64,000 bases of DNA from Vasconcelosia minhoensis LEGE 07310 (GTDB lineage: Bacteria; Cyanobacteriota; Cyanobacteriia; Phormidesmidales; Phormidesmidaceae), in contig NZ_JADEXG010000010.1 in the NCBI RefSeq assembly GCF_015207255.1, positions 1-64,000 of the forward strand. Reading direction: 5' to 3'. The notes beneath the pieces are model-generated. The model ran no database searches, was not told the origin of the DNA, and was given only the letters and a program-made list of their open reading frames with translations. How positions within the stretch are numbered: position 1 is the stretch's first letter; every line of letters starts with the position of its first letter. Below are positions 54,639-63,090 of this stretch, piece by piece. The position numbers and the translations under genes are program-made.

Positions 54639-55604
54639 ATGAGAATTTTAGTCACGGGCGGGGCGGGCTTCATTGGTTCCCACCTTATCGATCGCCTGAT
54701 GGAGCAAAATCACGAGGTGATTTGCGTCGATAATTTTTATACCGGGCATAAGCGTAACCTGCTGCGGTGGAAGGATCACCCATATTTTGAGGTGATTCGT
54801 CATGACATTACTGAAGAGATCCGCTTAGAAGTCGATCAAATTTATCACCTGGCCTGTCCCGCGTCGCCCGTCCACTACCAGTACAATCCGGTCAAAACGA
54901 TTAAGACCAACGTCATGGGGACCTTAAATATGCTGGGTCTGGCCAAGCGGGTTAAAGCTAGATTCTTACTCGCCTCAACCTCTGAGGTCTACGGCGATCC
55001 AGAAATTCATCCCCAGCCCGAAACCTATCGCGGCAACGTCAACCCGATTGGGATTCGCAGCTGCTATGACGAGGGCAAGCGGGTCGCAGAGACGCTGGCC
55101 TTTGACTACCATCGCCAAAACGATGTCGAAATTCGCGTCGCTCGCATTTTTAATACCTACGGCCCCCGCATGTTGGAAAGTGATGGGCGCGTCGTCAGCA
55201 ATTTCGTCGTCCAGGCGCTGCGAGGGAATCCTCTGACTATCTACGGGGATGGCTCTCAGACCCGGAGCTTCTGCTATGTTTCAGATCTAGTCGAAGGGCT
55301 AATGCGGCTGATGAATGGCGACCATCTAGGCCCGATCAATTTAGGGAACCCTGATGAATATACCATTCTTGAACTGGCCCAGGCTGTTCAAAATATGGTT
55401 AACCCTGACGTTGCCCTCAAGTATGAGCCGCTGCCTCAGGACGATCCCCGCCGCCGCAAGCCCGATATTGTCCTGGCAAAGCAGCTTCTAGACTGGCAGC
55501 CTACCGTCCCGCTGAATCAGGGGCTAGAGCGGACAGTTGACGATTTTCGGCAGCGGCTAGGGGCGACAGACGAGCTGCCTGAGCCATCTGTGGCAGCGTC
55601 TTAG
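54639..55604 (+). CDS. UDP-glucuronate decarboxylase (UDP-xylose synthase)
   Basis: 321 residues of the short-chain dehydrogenase superfamily. GGAGFIGS at residues 7-14 binds [38 protein letters not shown], and [13 protein letters not shown] (catalytic Tyr and Lys) are characteristic of the UXS type, which makes UDP-xylose from UDP-glucuronate. ugd follows 85 bp downstream on the same strand and supplies its substrate, so the two form a UDP-glucose to UDP-xylose module for exopolysaccharide or lipopolysaccharide. Confidence 0.92.
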   Translation: MRILVTGGAGFIGSHLIDRLMEQNHEVICVDNFYTGHKRNLLRWKDHPYFEVIRHDITEEIRLEVDQIYHLACPASPVHYQYNPVKTIKTNVMGTLNMLGLAKRVKARFLLASTSEVYGDPEIHPQPETYRGNVNPIGIRSCYDEGKRVAETLAFDYHRQNDVEIRVARIFNTYGPRMLESDGRVVSNFVVQALRGNPLTIYGDGSQTRSFCYVSDLVEGLMRLMNGDHLGPINLGNPDEYTILELAQAVQNMVNPDVALKYEPLPQDDPRRRKPDIVLAKQLLDWQPTVPLNQGLERTVDDFRQRLGATDELPEPSVAAS

Positions 55605-55689
55605 CCGACGCTAGCGAGGCAAACGACCTCAGGGTCGGCAGGAAACCCGGATTAAAACCTAAAACCTTATCTTAAAGAGGATTCGCTCT

Positions 55690-57075
55690 ATGCGTGTTTG
55701 TGTAATTGGGACTGGTTATGTCGGCTTAGTCACAGGGGTATGTCTATCCCATATTGGTCACCACGTGATCTGCGTTGATAACAACGAAGAAAAAGTCGAG
55801 CTGATGCGGTTGGGACAGTCTCCCATCTATGAACCGGGCCTATCTGACCTGATGAAGTCTTCAATGCAGGCCGGGCGGCTAGAGTTTACCTCTGACTTAG
55901 GGGCTGGCGTCAGCCACGGCGACATTCTATTTATTGCCGTTGGCACCCCGGCGCTGCCGACTGGTGAAAGCGATACGCGCTATGTCGAGGCCGTAGCCCG
56001 CGGCATCGGCGAACACCTCAACGGGGGCTATAAGGTAATTGTGAATAAGTCAACGGTGCCCATTGGCTCGGGTGACTGGGTGCGGATGATTGTTCTCGAT
56101 GGGATCGCAGAGCGGCAGAAAGTCCCGGTCGGTGCTGGGGCACCTGCTACGACACCACCGGCAATTGAAGCCCAGTTTGACGTGGTCAGCAATCCCGAGT
56201 TTCTGCGGGAGGGCTCTGCCGTCTACGATACCTTCAACCCCGACCGGATTGTGCTAGGTAGCAACGGCGACCAGGCGATCGCGATGATGCAGGAGCTCTA
56301 TACGCCGATTGTCGAGCGCCAGTTTGCTGAAGATCCGTCGTTGCCGCCGGTGCCGGTGGTGGTTACCGACCTGAGCTCGGCGGAGATGGTCAAGTATGCA
56401 TCAAACGCCTTTCTGGCCACCAAGATCAGCTTTATCAACGAAGTGGCCAATATCTGCGATCGCGTCGGTGCTGACGTCGTGCAGGTGGCCCAGGGCATTG
56501 GTCTCGACAGCCGGATTGGCAATAAGTTCCTCCAGGCGGGCATCGGCTGGGGCGGCTCCTGCTTTCCCAAAGATGTCTCCGCCCTGGTCCACACGGCCGA
56601 CGACTATGGCTATGATGCCGAGCTGCTGAAGGCGACCATCAGCGTTAACCAGCGGCAGCGGTTGCTGACGGTCGAGAAGCTCCAGCAGGTGCTGAAAATC
56701 CTGAAAGGCAAGACGGTGGGTCTGCTGGGGCTGACCTTCAAACCCGATACCGACGATATGCGCGATGCTCCGTCCCTGATTCTGATCGAGAGCCTGAACC
56801 GACTGGGAGCCAGGGTCAAAGCCTACGACCCGATTGTGTCCCAGAGTGGGATGCGCCACGGTTTGTCCGGCGTCATCGTCGAGACCGATCCCGAGCGACT
56901 GGCCGACGGCTGCGATGCTCTCGTCCTGGTTACCGACTGGGCTAAGTTTAAGTCGCTGGACTATGCCAAAATGGCTAGCCTGATGAATTCGCCGACGCTG
57001 ATTGACGGGCGCAATTTCCTCGACCAGGCAGCGCTCGAAAAGGCAGGTTTCCGCTATCTAGGTGTGGGTCGTTAG
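55690..57075 (+). CDS. ugd: UDP-glucose 6-dehydrogenase
   Basis: Oxidises UDP-glucose to UDP-glucuronate with two NAD. 461 residues: GTGYVGLVTGVCLS at residues 7-20, KSTVPIGSG, SNPEFLREGSAVYD, the catalytic Cys in GIGWGGSCFPKDV, and GLTFKPDTDDMRDAPS. AAAGAGG upstream of the ATG is a good ribosome-binding site. It follows the UXS gene and ends at a strong terminator, defining a two-gene unit. Confidence 0.95.
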   Translation: MRVCVIGTGYVGLVTGVCLSHIGHHVICVDNNEEKVELMRLGQSPIYEPGLSDLMKSSMQAGRLEFTSDLGAGVSHGDILFIAVGTPALPTGESDTRYVEAVARGIGEHLNGGYKVIVNKSTVPIGSGDWVRMIVLDGIAERQKVPVGAGAPATTPPAIEAQFDVVSNPEFLREGSAVYDTFNPDRIVLGSNGDQAIAMMQELYTPIVERQFAEDPSLPPVPVVVTDLSSAEMVKYASNAFLATKISFINEVANICDRVGADVVQVAQGIGLDSRIGNKFLQAGIGWGGSCFPKDVSALVHTADDYGYDAELLKATISVNQRQRLLTVEKLQQVLKILKGKTVGLLGLTFKPDTDDMRDAPSLILIESLNRLGARVKAYDPIVSQSGMRHGLSGVIVETDPERLADGCDALVLVTDWAKFKSLDYAKMASLMNSPTLIDGRNFLDQAALEKAGFRYLGVGR

Positions 57076-57106
57076 GCCGTTAGCCAGACTAGCGCTCGCT
57101 AGATTT

Positions 57107-57138
57107 AAGCGTCTGCTCAATGTCGAGCAGACGCTTTT
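57107..57138 (+). terminator. Intrinsic terminator after ugd
   Basis: AAGCGTCTGCTC (57107-57118) pairs perfectly with GAGCAGACGCTT (57125-57136) over a 6-base loop, and T's run to 57138. It lies 32 bp after the ugd stop. A clean factor-independent terminator. Confidence 0.85.
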
Positions 57139-57172
57139 AATTGTCAATCAGAAGAAACCGGAAACCCAGCAG

Positions 57173-57619
57173 TCAGGAGGACCAGCGCTCTAGCGCTCGC
57201 TTGCCGCCCCAGCGAGCCACAATTTCGTCATCGTAGTCGTCGGCCAGGCGAATCACGTTCTGGACGGAATGCTTTAGCTCAATGCGATCGCAGGATGACC
57301 CTACTAGGCTGTGCTCAAAGACAATGTCATCTTCGCCGTCTAAGGCAAACCGGCCAAAATAGATGCCGTTATTGGCTCGGAGCAGATAGTAGGACAGTTC
57401 CGGGGTGATTTCGATATCGGTGACCACGTAGGAGCGAGTGGTAATCAGCGCTTCTTCGCTACCCCACGGGATGACGCGAGTCGATGCCACCGCTGAGCCG
57501 ATAGTGATAATAAACAGGGGCTCATCTTCAAAAGCCACGGTGGATTCGCCAAACAAATCCTGCATCCAAGGGGCAATGCGACTATAGCAGATCTGCTGGG
57601 CGATGCTTTGGAACTCCAT
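57173..57619 (-). CDS. Conserved protein, YbjN/secretion-chaperone-like fold
   Basis: 148 residues starting MEFQSIAQQICYSRIAPW. PLFIITIGSAVASTRVIPWG, LSYYLLRANNGIYFGRFALD and VFEHSLVGSSC give a strand-rich core like that of the YbjN/type III chaperone-like families. In cyanobacteria such proteins are frequent and uncharacterised. ATG 57619 is given; ATG 57634 adds 5 residues. It is convergent with ugd and divergent from the GTPase. Confidence 0.75.
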   Translation of the reverse strand: MEFQSIAQQICYSRIAPWMQDLFGESTVAFEDEPLFIITIGSAVASTRVIPWGSEEALITTRSYVVTDIEITPELSYYLLRANNGIYFGRFALDGEDDIVFEHSLVGSSCDRIELKHSVQNVIRLADDYDDEIVARWGGKRALERWSS

Positions 57620-57678
57620 AGGGACTGCACGCATAGGGCAATACGGTTTATTCTCTCATTCCAGGAGGATTCATCACA

Positions 57679-57882
57679 ATGACAACCCTGGATTCCAGAT
57701 TATTCCATAATTTCAGATCCAGCGGGATCGCGTTCAGACGGTCGGATATGCCGTACCGCGACCGGCATCCCCCCTGCTCAAATGCCTGGCTGATTGGCTA
57801 TGGTGAAGGCCTACTGGCATTTTTAGTTCTCAATCATCGGCTCCATGACTGGTCCCATTTCTGGTTCCCGCCCGCCTGCTGA
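57679..57882 (+). CDS. Possible small ORF preceding the GTPase gene
   Basis: A 67-codon frame with a very strong ribosome-binding site (AGGAGG about 10 bases before ATG 57679). The text GEGLLAFLVLNHRL forms one hydrophobic stretch, and the frame overlaps the GTPase start (57845) by 38 bases. It may be a leader peptide coupling translation, or an artefact. No family text is recognised. Confidence 0.3.
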   Translation: MTTLDSRLFHNFRSSGIAFRRSDMPYRDRHPPCSNAWLIGYGEGLLAFLVLNHRLHDWSHFWFPPAC

Positions 57883-59323
57883 CAACACCCTGACTGATGC
57901 TGCCCAGTTGGCGCAGACGCTGGCCGAATTTGAGGCGCTGGCTGCCGACCTGCACTATCAGCAGGCAATTGAGACGGTACAGCAGCTGATCCAGCAGCTC
58001 GACCTGACGCCGCGGGAGCGAGCCGGACTGGAGTCCGAAATTCAGAGCTTAGACGGGCTGCTGAGCAAGCTCGAGCATACGGTTATCCACATTGCGGTAT
58101 TTGGCCTGGTGGGTCGGGGCAAGTCTTCGCTGCTGAATGCCCTGGTGGGTCAGCCAATTTTTGAGACGGGGCCGCTGCACGGTGTTACCCAGCGAGTGGA
58201 GAGCGTCCGCTGGACAGCGCAGGAGCTTCAGCTTGAGACCGAGACCGCCACCGTTTACCGGGCTACGCTGCCGGGGCTGGGCGAGTCGCGGGTCGAGCTA
58301 GTCGATACGCCCGGCATCGACGAAGTCGGCGGGGAAGCCCGTCAGTCGATGGCCCAGCGAATTGCTCAGCAGGCCGATCTGATTTTATTCGCGATCGCGG
58401 GCGACCTCACCCAGGTCGAGCACGAGGCACTGAGCCAGCTGCACCGGGCCGGGAAGCCGATCATCCTGGTTTTTAACAAAGTTGATCAGTATGCCGAGGC
58501 CGAGCGCCAAACCATTTTGCAGCAGCTTCGGAATCGCCATGCTGCGGTGGTTTCACCAGATAATATTGTCCTGGCTGCTGCCGATCCGCTGGTGACTCAG
58601 GCCGTCCGCCAGGCCGATGGCCAAACGGCAATCCAGGTTCAGCGGGGAAGCCCTCAGATAGACGCGCTGAAGCTGAAGATTTTGGACCTACTCCAGCGCG
58701 AGGGTAAAGCCCTGGTGGCGCTGAGCACGATGCTCTATGCTGACCGGGTGAACCAGCAGCTGGTGGCGCGGAAGCTGGCGATTCGCGATCGCGCCGCCGA
58801 AGACGCTCTCTGGCAGGTGGTTATGACCAAAGCCGTGGCGGTCGCGGTAAATCCTGTTATGGTGGTCGATCTGCTCAGCGGGGCCGCCATTGATATCGCG
58901 CTGATTATTCGACTCTCTCGCCTCTACGGCCTGGAGATGACCCAGCAGAGTGCTGCCCAGCTCTTACAGAAAATTGCTTTGGCGATGGGCGGCCTGACCC
59001 TGAGCGAGCTGGTGGTGACGCTGGGGCTGAGTTCGCTGAAAAGTGCGCTGGGGGCAGCCGCGATCGCAACCGGCGGCCTGGCCCTGACCCCCTATTTCTC
59101 CGTTGCCGTGACTCAGGCTGCCGTCGCCGGCGTTTCGACCTATGCGATTGGCCAGATTGCCAAAACCTACCTGGCCAACGGTGCCACCTGGGGGCCGGAA
59201 GGGCCAAAAGCAGTCGTCGAGCGTATCCTAGACACGCTCGACGAAGACTCTATTCTCAACCGAATTCGCGATCAGCTGCGCAGCCAGCTTGACGCTGACC
59301 GCGTTTCTAAACCACAGCACTAG
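57845..59323 (+). CDS. Dynamin-like/Era-type GTPase with C-terminal membrane domain (DUF697-like)
   Basis: 492 residues. After a helical N-terminus the G domain starts at about residue 87: P-loop FGLVGRGKSSLLNALVG, G3 LVDTPGIDEVGG, G4 LVFNKVDQY. Residues ~340-470 are hydrophobic helices (VALSTMLYADRV..., LTLSELVVTLGLSSLKSALG) that resemble the DUF697 domain. It probably acts on membranes. The stop overlaps the convergent VKOR gene (CTAG, 59320-59323). Confidence 0.82.
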   Translation: MTGPISGSRPPADNTLTDAAQLAQTLAEFEALAADLHYQQAIETVQQLIQQLDLTPRERAGLESEIQSLDGLLSKLEHTVIHIAVFGLVGRGKSSLLNALVGQPIFETGPLHGVTQRVESVRWTAQELQLETETATVYRATLPGLGESRVELVDTPGIDEVGGEARQSMAQRIAQQADLILFAIAGDLTQVEHEALSQLHRAGKPIILVFNKVDQYAEAERQTILQQLRNRHAAVVSPDNIVLAAADPLVTQAVRQADGQTAIQVQRGSPQIDALKLKILDLLQREGKALVALSTMLYADRVNQQLVARKLAIRDRAAEDALWQVVMTKAVAVAVNPVMVVDLLSGAAIDIALIIRLSRLYGLEMTQQSAAQLLQKIALAMGGLTLSELVVTLGLSSLKSALGAAAIATGGLALTPYFSVAVTQAAVAGVSTYAIGQIAKTYLANGATWGPEGPKAVVERILDTLDEDSILNRIRDQLRSQLDADRVSKPQH

Positions 59324-60228
59324 TTCGCAAAATCCATCGGCCCGGTATAACCCGAGGCATTGGCCAGCGTCTCCAGGCTCTGGGCCCCTTCTAAAAACTG
59401 ACCGTTAATCTCCCAGGTGGGATAGCCACGAACTTGCTCAACCGACTGACACAGCGTAGTTTGAGGATCGCGGCCATCGGGAGCGCATTCAATATAGGGG
59501 ATCTCAGCCGTGGCTGCCTGACCAAACAGTTCCTTCTGGTCGTGGCAGTGGGGACACCAGTAGGCCCCATACATCTTCGCATCGATGCTCGTGAGGTGCT
59601 GCGCCAGCGCAATTTCGGCAGGCCCAGAGGCATTTTGAACCGGCGGTCCGACTTCCCCAGCGCTACCCGCTGCCGTTGCATTGCCCTGAATCGGCGCGTA
59701 AAGACCCAAGGTTCCCACTAGCGCGACGACCGCCACAATCATCCCAATAAAGGCAATCTGGCCGCGATCTTCCCAGCGCCGTCCGAGCAGCGTCAGGACA
59801 AACATGGCCACTGTCATGGTGGCCGAAGCGATACAGTAGAGACAAACAGCCCTAATTTCAGTCGTCAGCAGATACATCAGGTAGCCGCTGAATACCATCA
59901 TCGCCGTTGCCCCAACAAACAGCAGCGGCCAGGTCAGCTTTTCAAGCGACAGCCGCCGGGCCTGGGGAGCCAGCAGCGGGCCAATCGCTAACACAAACAT
60001 CGCCCCGTAGGCCAGACAGCCAAACAGCGTTAGCGGTAGGCCAAAAATGGTTGCATAGGGGCTGGAGAGGACGCGCTCACAGCCATCGCTGGGGCAGGCT
60101 GCGGTCGCGCCAATCAATTTGACCAGGGTGAGATAGCCGGTACCAAAGGCACCCACCGCCGCGATCGCGGCAATCAGCGGGCGAGACCAGCGATGAATCC
60201 AAAGCGTTTCCTGACGACGACGAGCCAT
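59320..60228 (-). CDS. Vitamin K epoxide reductase homologue fused to thioredoxin domain
   Basis: 302 residues. A four- or five-span VKOR domain has the loop Cys pair in ACPSDGC and the active-site CxxC in VCLYCIASA. It is followed by a lumen-facing thioredoxin-like domain with YWCPHCHDQ. Such natural fusions in cyanobacteria oxidise protein thiols and pass electrons to quinones, helping disulfide formation in the lumen or periplasm; photosystem II assembly is one reported role. ATG 60228 starts the membrane part; the upstream extension in the frame has no family text. Confidence 0.92.
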   Translation of the reverse strand: MARRRQETLWIHRWSRPLIAAIAAVGAFGTGYLTLVKLIGATAACPSDGCERVLSSPYATIFGLPLTLFGCLAYGAMFVLAIGPLLAPQARRLSLEKLTWPLLFVGATAMMVFSGYLMYLLTTEIRAVCLYCIASATMTVAMFVLTLLGRRWEDRGQIAFIGMIVAVVALVGTLGLYAPIQGNATAAGSAGEVGPPVQNASGPAEIALAQHLTSIDAKMYGAYWCPHCHDQKELFGQAATAEIPYIECAPDGRDPQTTLCQSVEQVRGYPTWEINGQFLEGAQSLETLANASGYTGPMDFAN

Positions 60229-60286
60229 AATCTTGCCTGATGACGGTACGGGAACGGCGGCTTGGGGCAGCCGATCCCCAAAAAAG

Positions 60287-60351
60287 GTTTGGCAAATGTT
60301 ACGAGGAATACTCCGAGGAATCCCCAAAGAATCCTCAAGGAATTCCCAAGT
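60287..60351. repeat. Short imperfect tandem repeat upstream of VKOR
   Basis: gaggaat/aaggaat blocks recur about every 12 bases between 60303 and 60347 (gaggaatac, gaggaatcc, aagaatcc, aaggaattcc). Simple-sequence slippage is a likely origin. Confidence 0.4.
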
Positions 60352-60432
60352 GAATCTTAGACAAAAATACCCCGGATCGGCCATGGTTCGATCCGATGGA
60401 GATGACCAGGGATGCGCACAGCATGGAAGGGG

Positions 60433-61281
60433 CTATGAATGAATCGGCACAGAGCGATTCTGCGGCAGCTCCAGCCGGGCGGCCAGCCCCCGCTGCATGG
60501 ATTCAACAAAGCGGCCCACCCGCACCGGGTCGATCGACTGCTCGATCTGACCGCGCCGCTTCAGCGAGCTAGAGACGATCACCCCGTCGGCTGCCTGAAT
60601 CAGCTTGGGAATGTTTTCCCAGTCGGCCCCGCTGCCGATGAAGGTCGGCGTATCGCCTGCCGCCGCCTTGGCCAGCTCCAAATCCTCCAGACTAGGGGGG
60701 CTACCGGTGGCCCAGCCGGAGAGGATGACGCCGTCGGCCAGGCCACGCTGAATCGTTTCCTGTACTGCTGTCGTCAGGTTGGGCGAGCCCAGGGGGCGGG
60801 CGTGCTTGACCAGCACATCGGCCAGCACAGCGACCTCCGTACCCAGCTGCCGGCGATAGCGCATAATTTCATCAGCCTGCCCTTCAATTAGGCCCTGGTC
60901 GGTCGCCATCACCCCTGTGAGCACATTCACCCGGATAAAACGGGCACCGGTGCAGGCCGCGATCGCTAGGGCGCTGCGGGCATCATTACGCAAAACGTTG
61001 ATGCCAATCGGTAGCGTCACCAGCGGCTGAAGCTGCTGCACCACCAGACTCATAGCGCTGATCACCGCTGGGTCAACCCGGCCTTTAGTGAAAGGAGCAT
61101 CAAAGAAATTTTCCACAATCAGACCATCGACCCCGCCCGAGGCCAGCGCTGCGGCCTCCTGCTCAGCCCTAGCCACGACCGCGTTGAGGTTACCCTGCCA
61201 GCGAGGCGAAGTGGGCAGCGGCAGCAGGTGAATTACACCAATAGCTGGATGGGGCGTATTAAAAACTTGATTTAAGTCCAC
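60433..61281 (-). CDS. btpA: Photosystem I biogenesis protein BtpA
   Basis: 282 residues, GTG start at 61281. The TIM-barrel-like BtpA/SgcQ family text is clear: AIGVIHLLPLPTSPRW, GGVDGLIVENFFDAPF, LPIGINVLRNDARSALAIA, FIRVNVLTGVMATDQGLI, ADGVILSGWATGSPPSLEDL. In Synechocystis BtpA stabilises photosystem I reaction centre proteins, particularly at low temperature. Divergent from rimO. Confidence 0.95.
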   Translation of the reverse strand: MDLNQVFNTPHPAIGVIHLLPLPTSPRWQGNLNAVVARAEQEAAALASGGVDGLIVENFFDAPFTKGRVDPAVISAMSLVVQQLQPLVTLPIGINVLRNDARSALAIAACTGARFIRVNVLTGVMATDQGLIEGQADEIMRYRRQLGTEVAVLADVLVKHARPLGSPNLTTAVQETIQRGLADGVILSGWATGSPPSLEDLELAKAAAGDTPTFIGSGADWENIPKLIQAADGVIVSSSLKRRGQIEQSIDPVRVGRFVESMQRGLAARLELPQNRSVPIHS

Positions 61282-61635
61282 TGCTGCGTCGTCTCGGACT
61301 CACAACTAAAACAGGGTATTGGGTCCATTATCATTCCTTACCCAGACCATGCCCAATATCATGCCCAGATAGAACCCAAATGGCCTCGCTCTAGGTTAGC
61401 AGCTCAGACTACTGAGAACGATTGTTTTGCAGCAATTATTCAGCAATTGTATAGTTATGTTATGGTGAGACTCTGGGATGGCGAATCTCATCACCTAGCC
61501 AACGGACAGTGCCAGCGCCTTCAATCGCTACATCCGCTCGCTGGGTCTGGCATAGGTTTTGTGCAATTTTTGTAACAGCAGTGCCGCTGATCTCGTCAGC
61601 CCTGACTAAGGGTGAACTTTTTAGACGAAAGGGTT
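61282..61635. other. btpA-rimO divergent intergenic region
   Basis: About 354 bases without coding text. It carries one good plus-strand promoter candidate (61427-61455), giving a leader of ~170 bases before rimO. Confidence 0.45.
61427..61455 (+). promoter_or_regulatory. Promoter candidate for rimO-helicase unit
   Basis: TTGCAG (61427-61432), 17 bases, TATAGT (61450-61455). The gene start is 181 bases downstream, leaving a long 5' leader. Confidence 0.4.
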
Positions 61636-62979
61636 ATGGGACGCAAACCGACTATCGCGGTTTCGCATCTAGGCTGCGAAAAAAATAGAGTTGATACCGA
61701 GCACATGCTGGGGCTGTTAGCTCAGGCGGGCTATGGCATAGACGCTGATGAGGCAGCAGCCGACTATGTGATCGTTAATACCTGTAGCTTTATCGAAGCC
61801 GCTCGGGAGGAGTCGGTCCGCACTTTAGTGGAGCTGGCTGAGGCGGACAAGCGGATTGTGATCTCGGGCTGCCTGGCTCAGCATTTTCAGCACGAGCTGC
61901 TAGAGGAGCTCCCCGAGGCGGTCGCCTTGGTCGGGACGGGTGACTATCACCGGATTGTCGAAGTGATTGAGCGGGCCGAAGCGGGCGAGCGGATCAAAGC
62001 CGTCTCGGCAGAGCCCACCTACATTGCCGATGAGACAGTGCCCCGCTATCGAACCACGACTGCTGGGGTAGCCTATGTGCGCATTGCCGAGGGCTGCAAC
62101 TACCGCTGTGCCTTCTGCATCATTCCTCACCTGCGCGGCCAGCAGCGCTCTCGAACGATCGAGTCGATTGTGGCTGAAGCCGAACGGCTAGTAACCGAAG
62201 GCGTGCAGGAACTGGTGCTGATCTCTCAGATTACGACCAACTACGGCGTTGACCTCTACGGCGAACCGCGCCTGGCAGAGCTACTGCGAGCCCTGGGACA
62301 GGTCGATGTGCCCTGGATTCGGATGCACTATGCCTACCCCACCGGCCTATCCCCAGCGGTGATTGATGCCATCCGCGAAACCCCTAACTTACTGCCCTAC
62401 CTCGATCTGCCTCTCCAGCATTCGCATCCCGAAATTCTGCGAGCGATGAATCGTCCTTGGCAGGGCCAGGTCAACGATCGGATTATTGAAAACCTCAAGG
62501 CGGCACTGCCTGAGGCGACCTTTCGCACGACCTTCATTGTGGGTTTTCCAGGCGAGACAGAGGCTCACTTTGAGCATCTGCTGGCCTTTGTCAACCGGCA
62601 TGAATTTGACCTGGTCGGTGCCTTCACCTTCTCTGCCGAAGCCGGAACTCCCGCCCATGACCTGCCAAACCAGCTGCCGCCAGCGGTCAAAGCGGCCCGA
62701 CAGGAGACCCTGATGCTGGCCCAACAGCCCATCTCCTTTCGCCGGAATCAGCTCCAGGTCGGGCGCACCGTCGATGTTTTGGTCGAGCAGGAAAATCTGG
62801 CTACGGGAGAGCTGATTGGCCGCTCGGCCCGGTTTGCCCCCGACGTCGATGGTCTGGTCTATGTCCAGGGTCAGGCCAGACTGGGGCAGATTGTACCGGT
62901 CACGATTGAGGCCGCAGACACCTATGACCTCTTCGGTGAGGTCGCAGTCCCGGCCCTGGCAGCGAGTCGCTCAGGCTAA
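61636..62979 (+). CDS. rimO: Ribosomal protein S12 methylthiotransferase RimO
   Basis: Radical SAM enzyme that adds a methylthio group to Asp88/89 of S12. 447 residues: N-terminal UPF0004 domain with cluster cysteines ([28 protein letters not shown]), radical SAM motif [12 protein letters not shown]-containing TRAM domain at the C-terminus. ATG 61636 is preferred, with AAAGGG just before it; GTG 61612 is in frame. A DEAD-box helicase gene follows after 111 bp on the same strand, an arrangement known in Synechocystis (rimO-crhR). Confidence 0.95.
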   Translation: MGRKPTIAVSHLGCEKNRVDTEHMLGLLAQAGYGIDADEAAADYVIVNTCSFIEAAREESVRTLVELAEADKRIVISGCLAQHFQHELLEELPEAVALVGTGDYHRIVEVIERAEAGERIKAVSAEPTYIADETVPRYRTTTAGVAYVRIAEGCNYRCAFCIIPHLRGQQRSRTIESIVAEAERLVTEGVQELVLISQITTNYGVDLYGEPRLAELLRALGQVDVPWIRMHYAYPTGLSPAVIDAIRETPNLLPYLDLPLQHSHPEILRAMNRPWQGQVNDRIIENLKAALPEATFRTTFIVGFPGETEAHFEHLLAFVNRHEFDLVGAFTFSAEAGTPAHDLPNQLPPAVKAARQETLMLAQQPISFRRNQLQVGRTVDVLVEQENLATGELIGRSARFAPDVDGLVYVQGQARLGQIVPVTIEAADTYDLFGEVAVPALAASRSG

Positions 62980-63000
62980 TTCGCCCCACTTATTTACCCG

Positions 63001-63045
63001 ATATCCCGATATACAGCTTCACCCGATATACAGCCTGACTGCGCT
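63001..63045 (+). repeat. Short direct repeats between rimO and helicase
   Basis: cccgatatacagc occurs twice (starting about 63008 and 63023), preceded by a related cccgatatc just before the first. It lies in the intercistronic gap, where the Synechocystis counterpart transcript is processed. Confidence 0.5.
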
Positions 63046-63090
63046 CAGCCAGTCAAAACCTTTCAACAGAACTCACAGGAAACTATTTTA

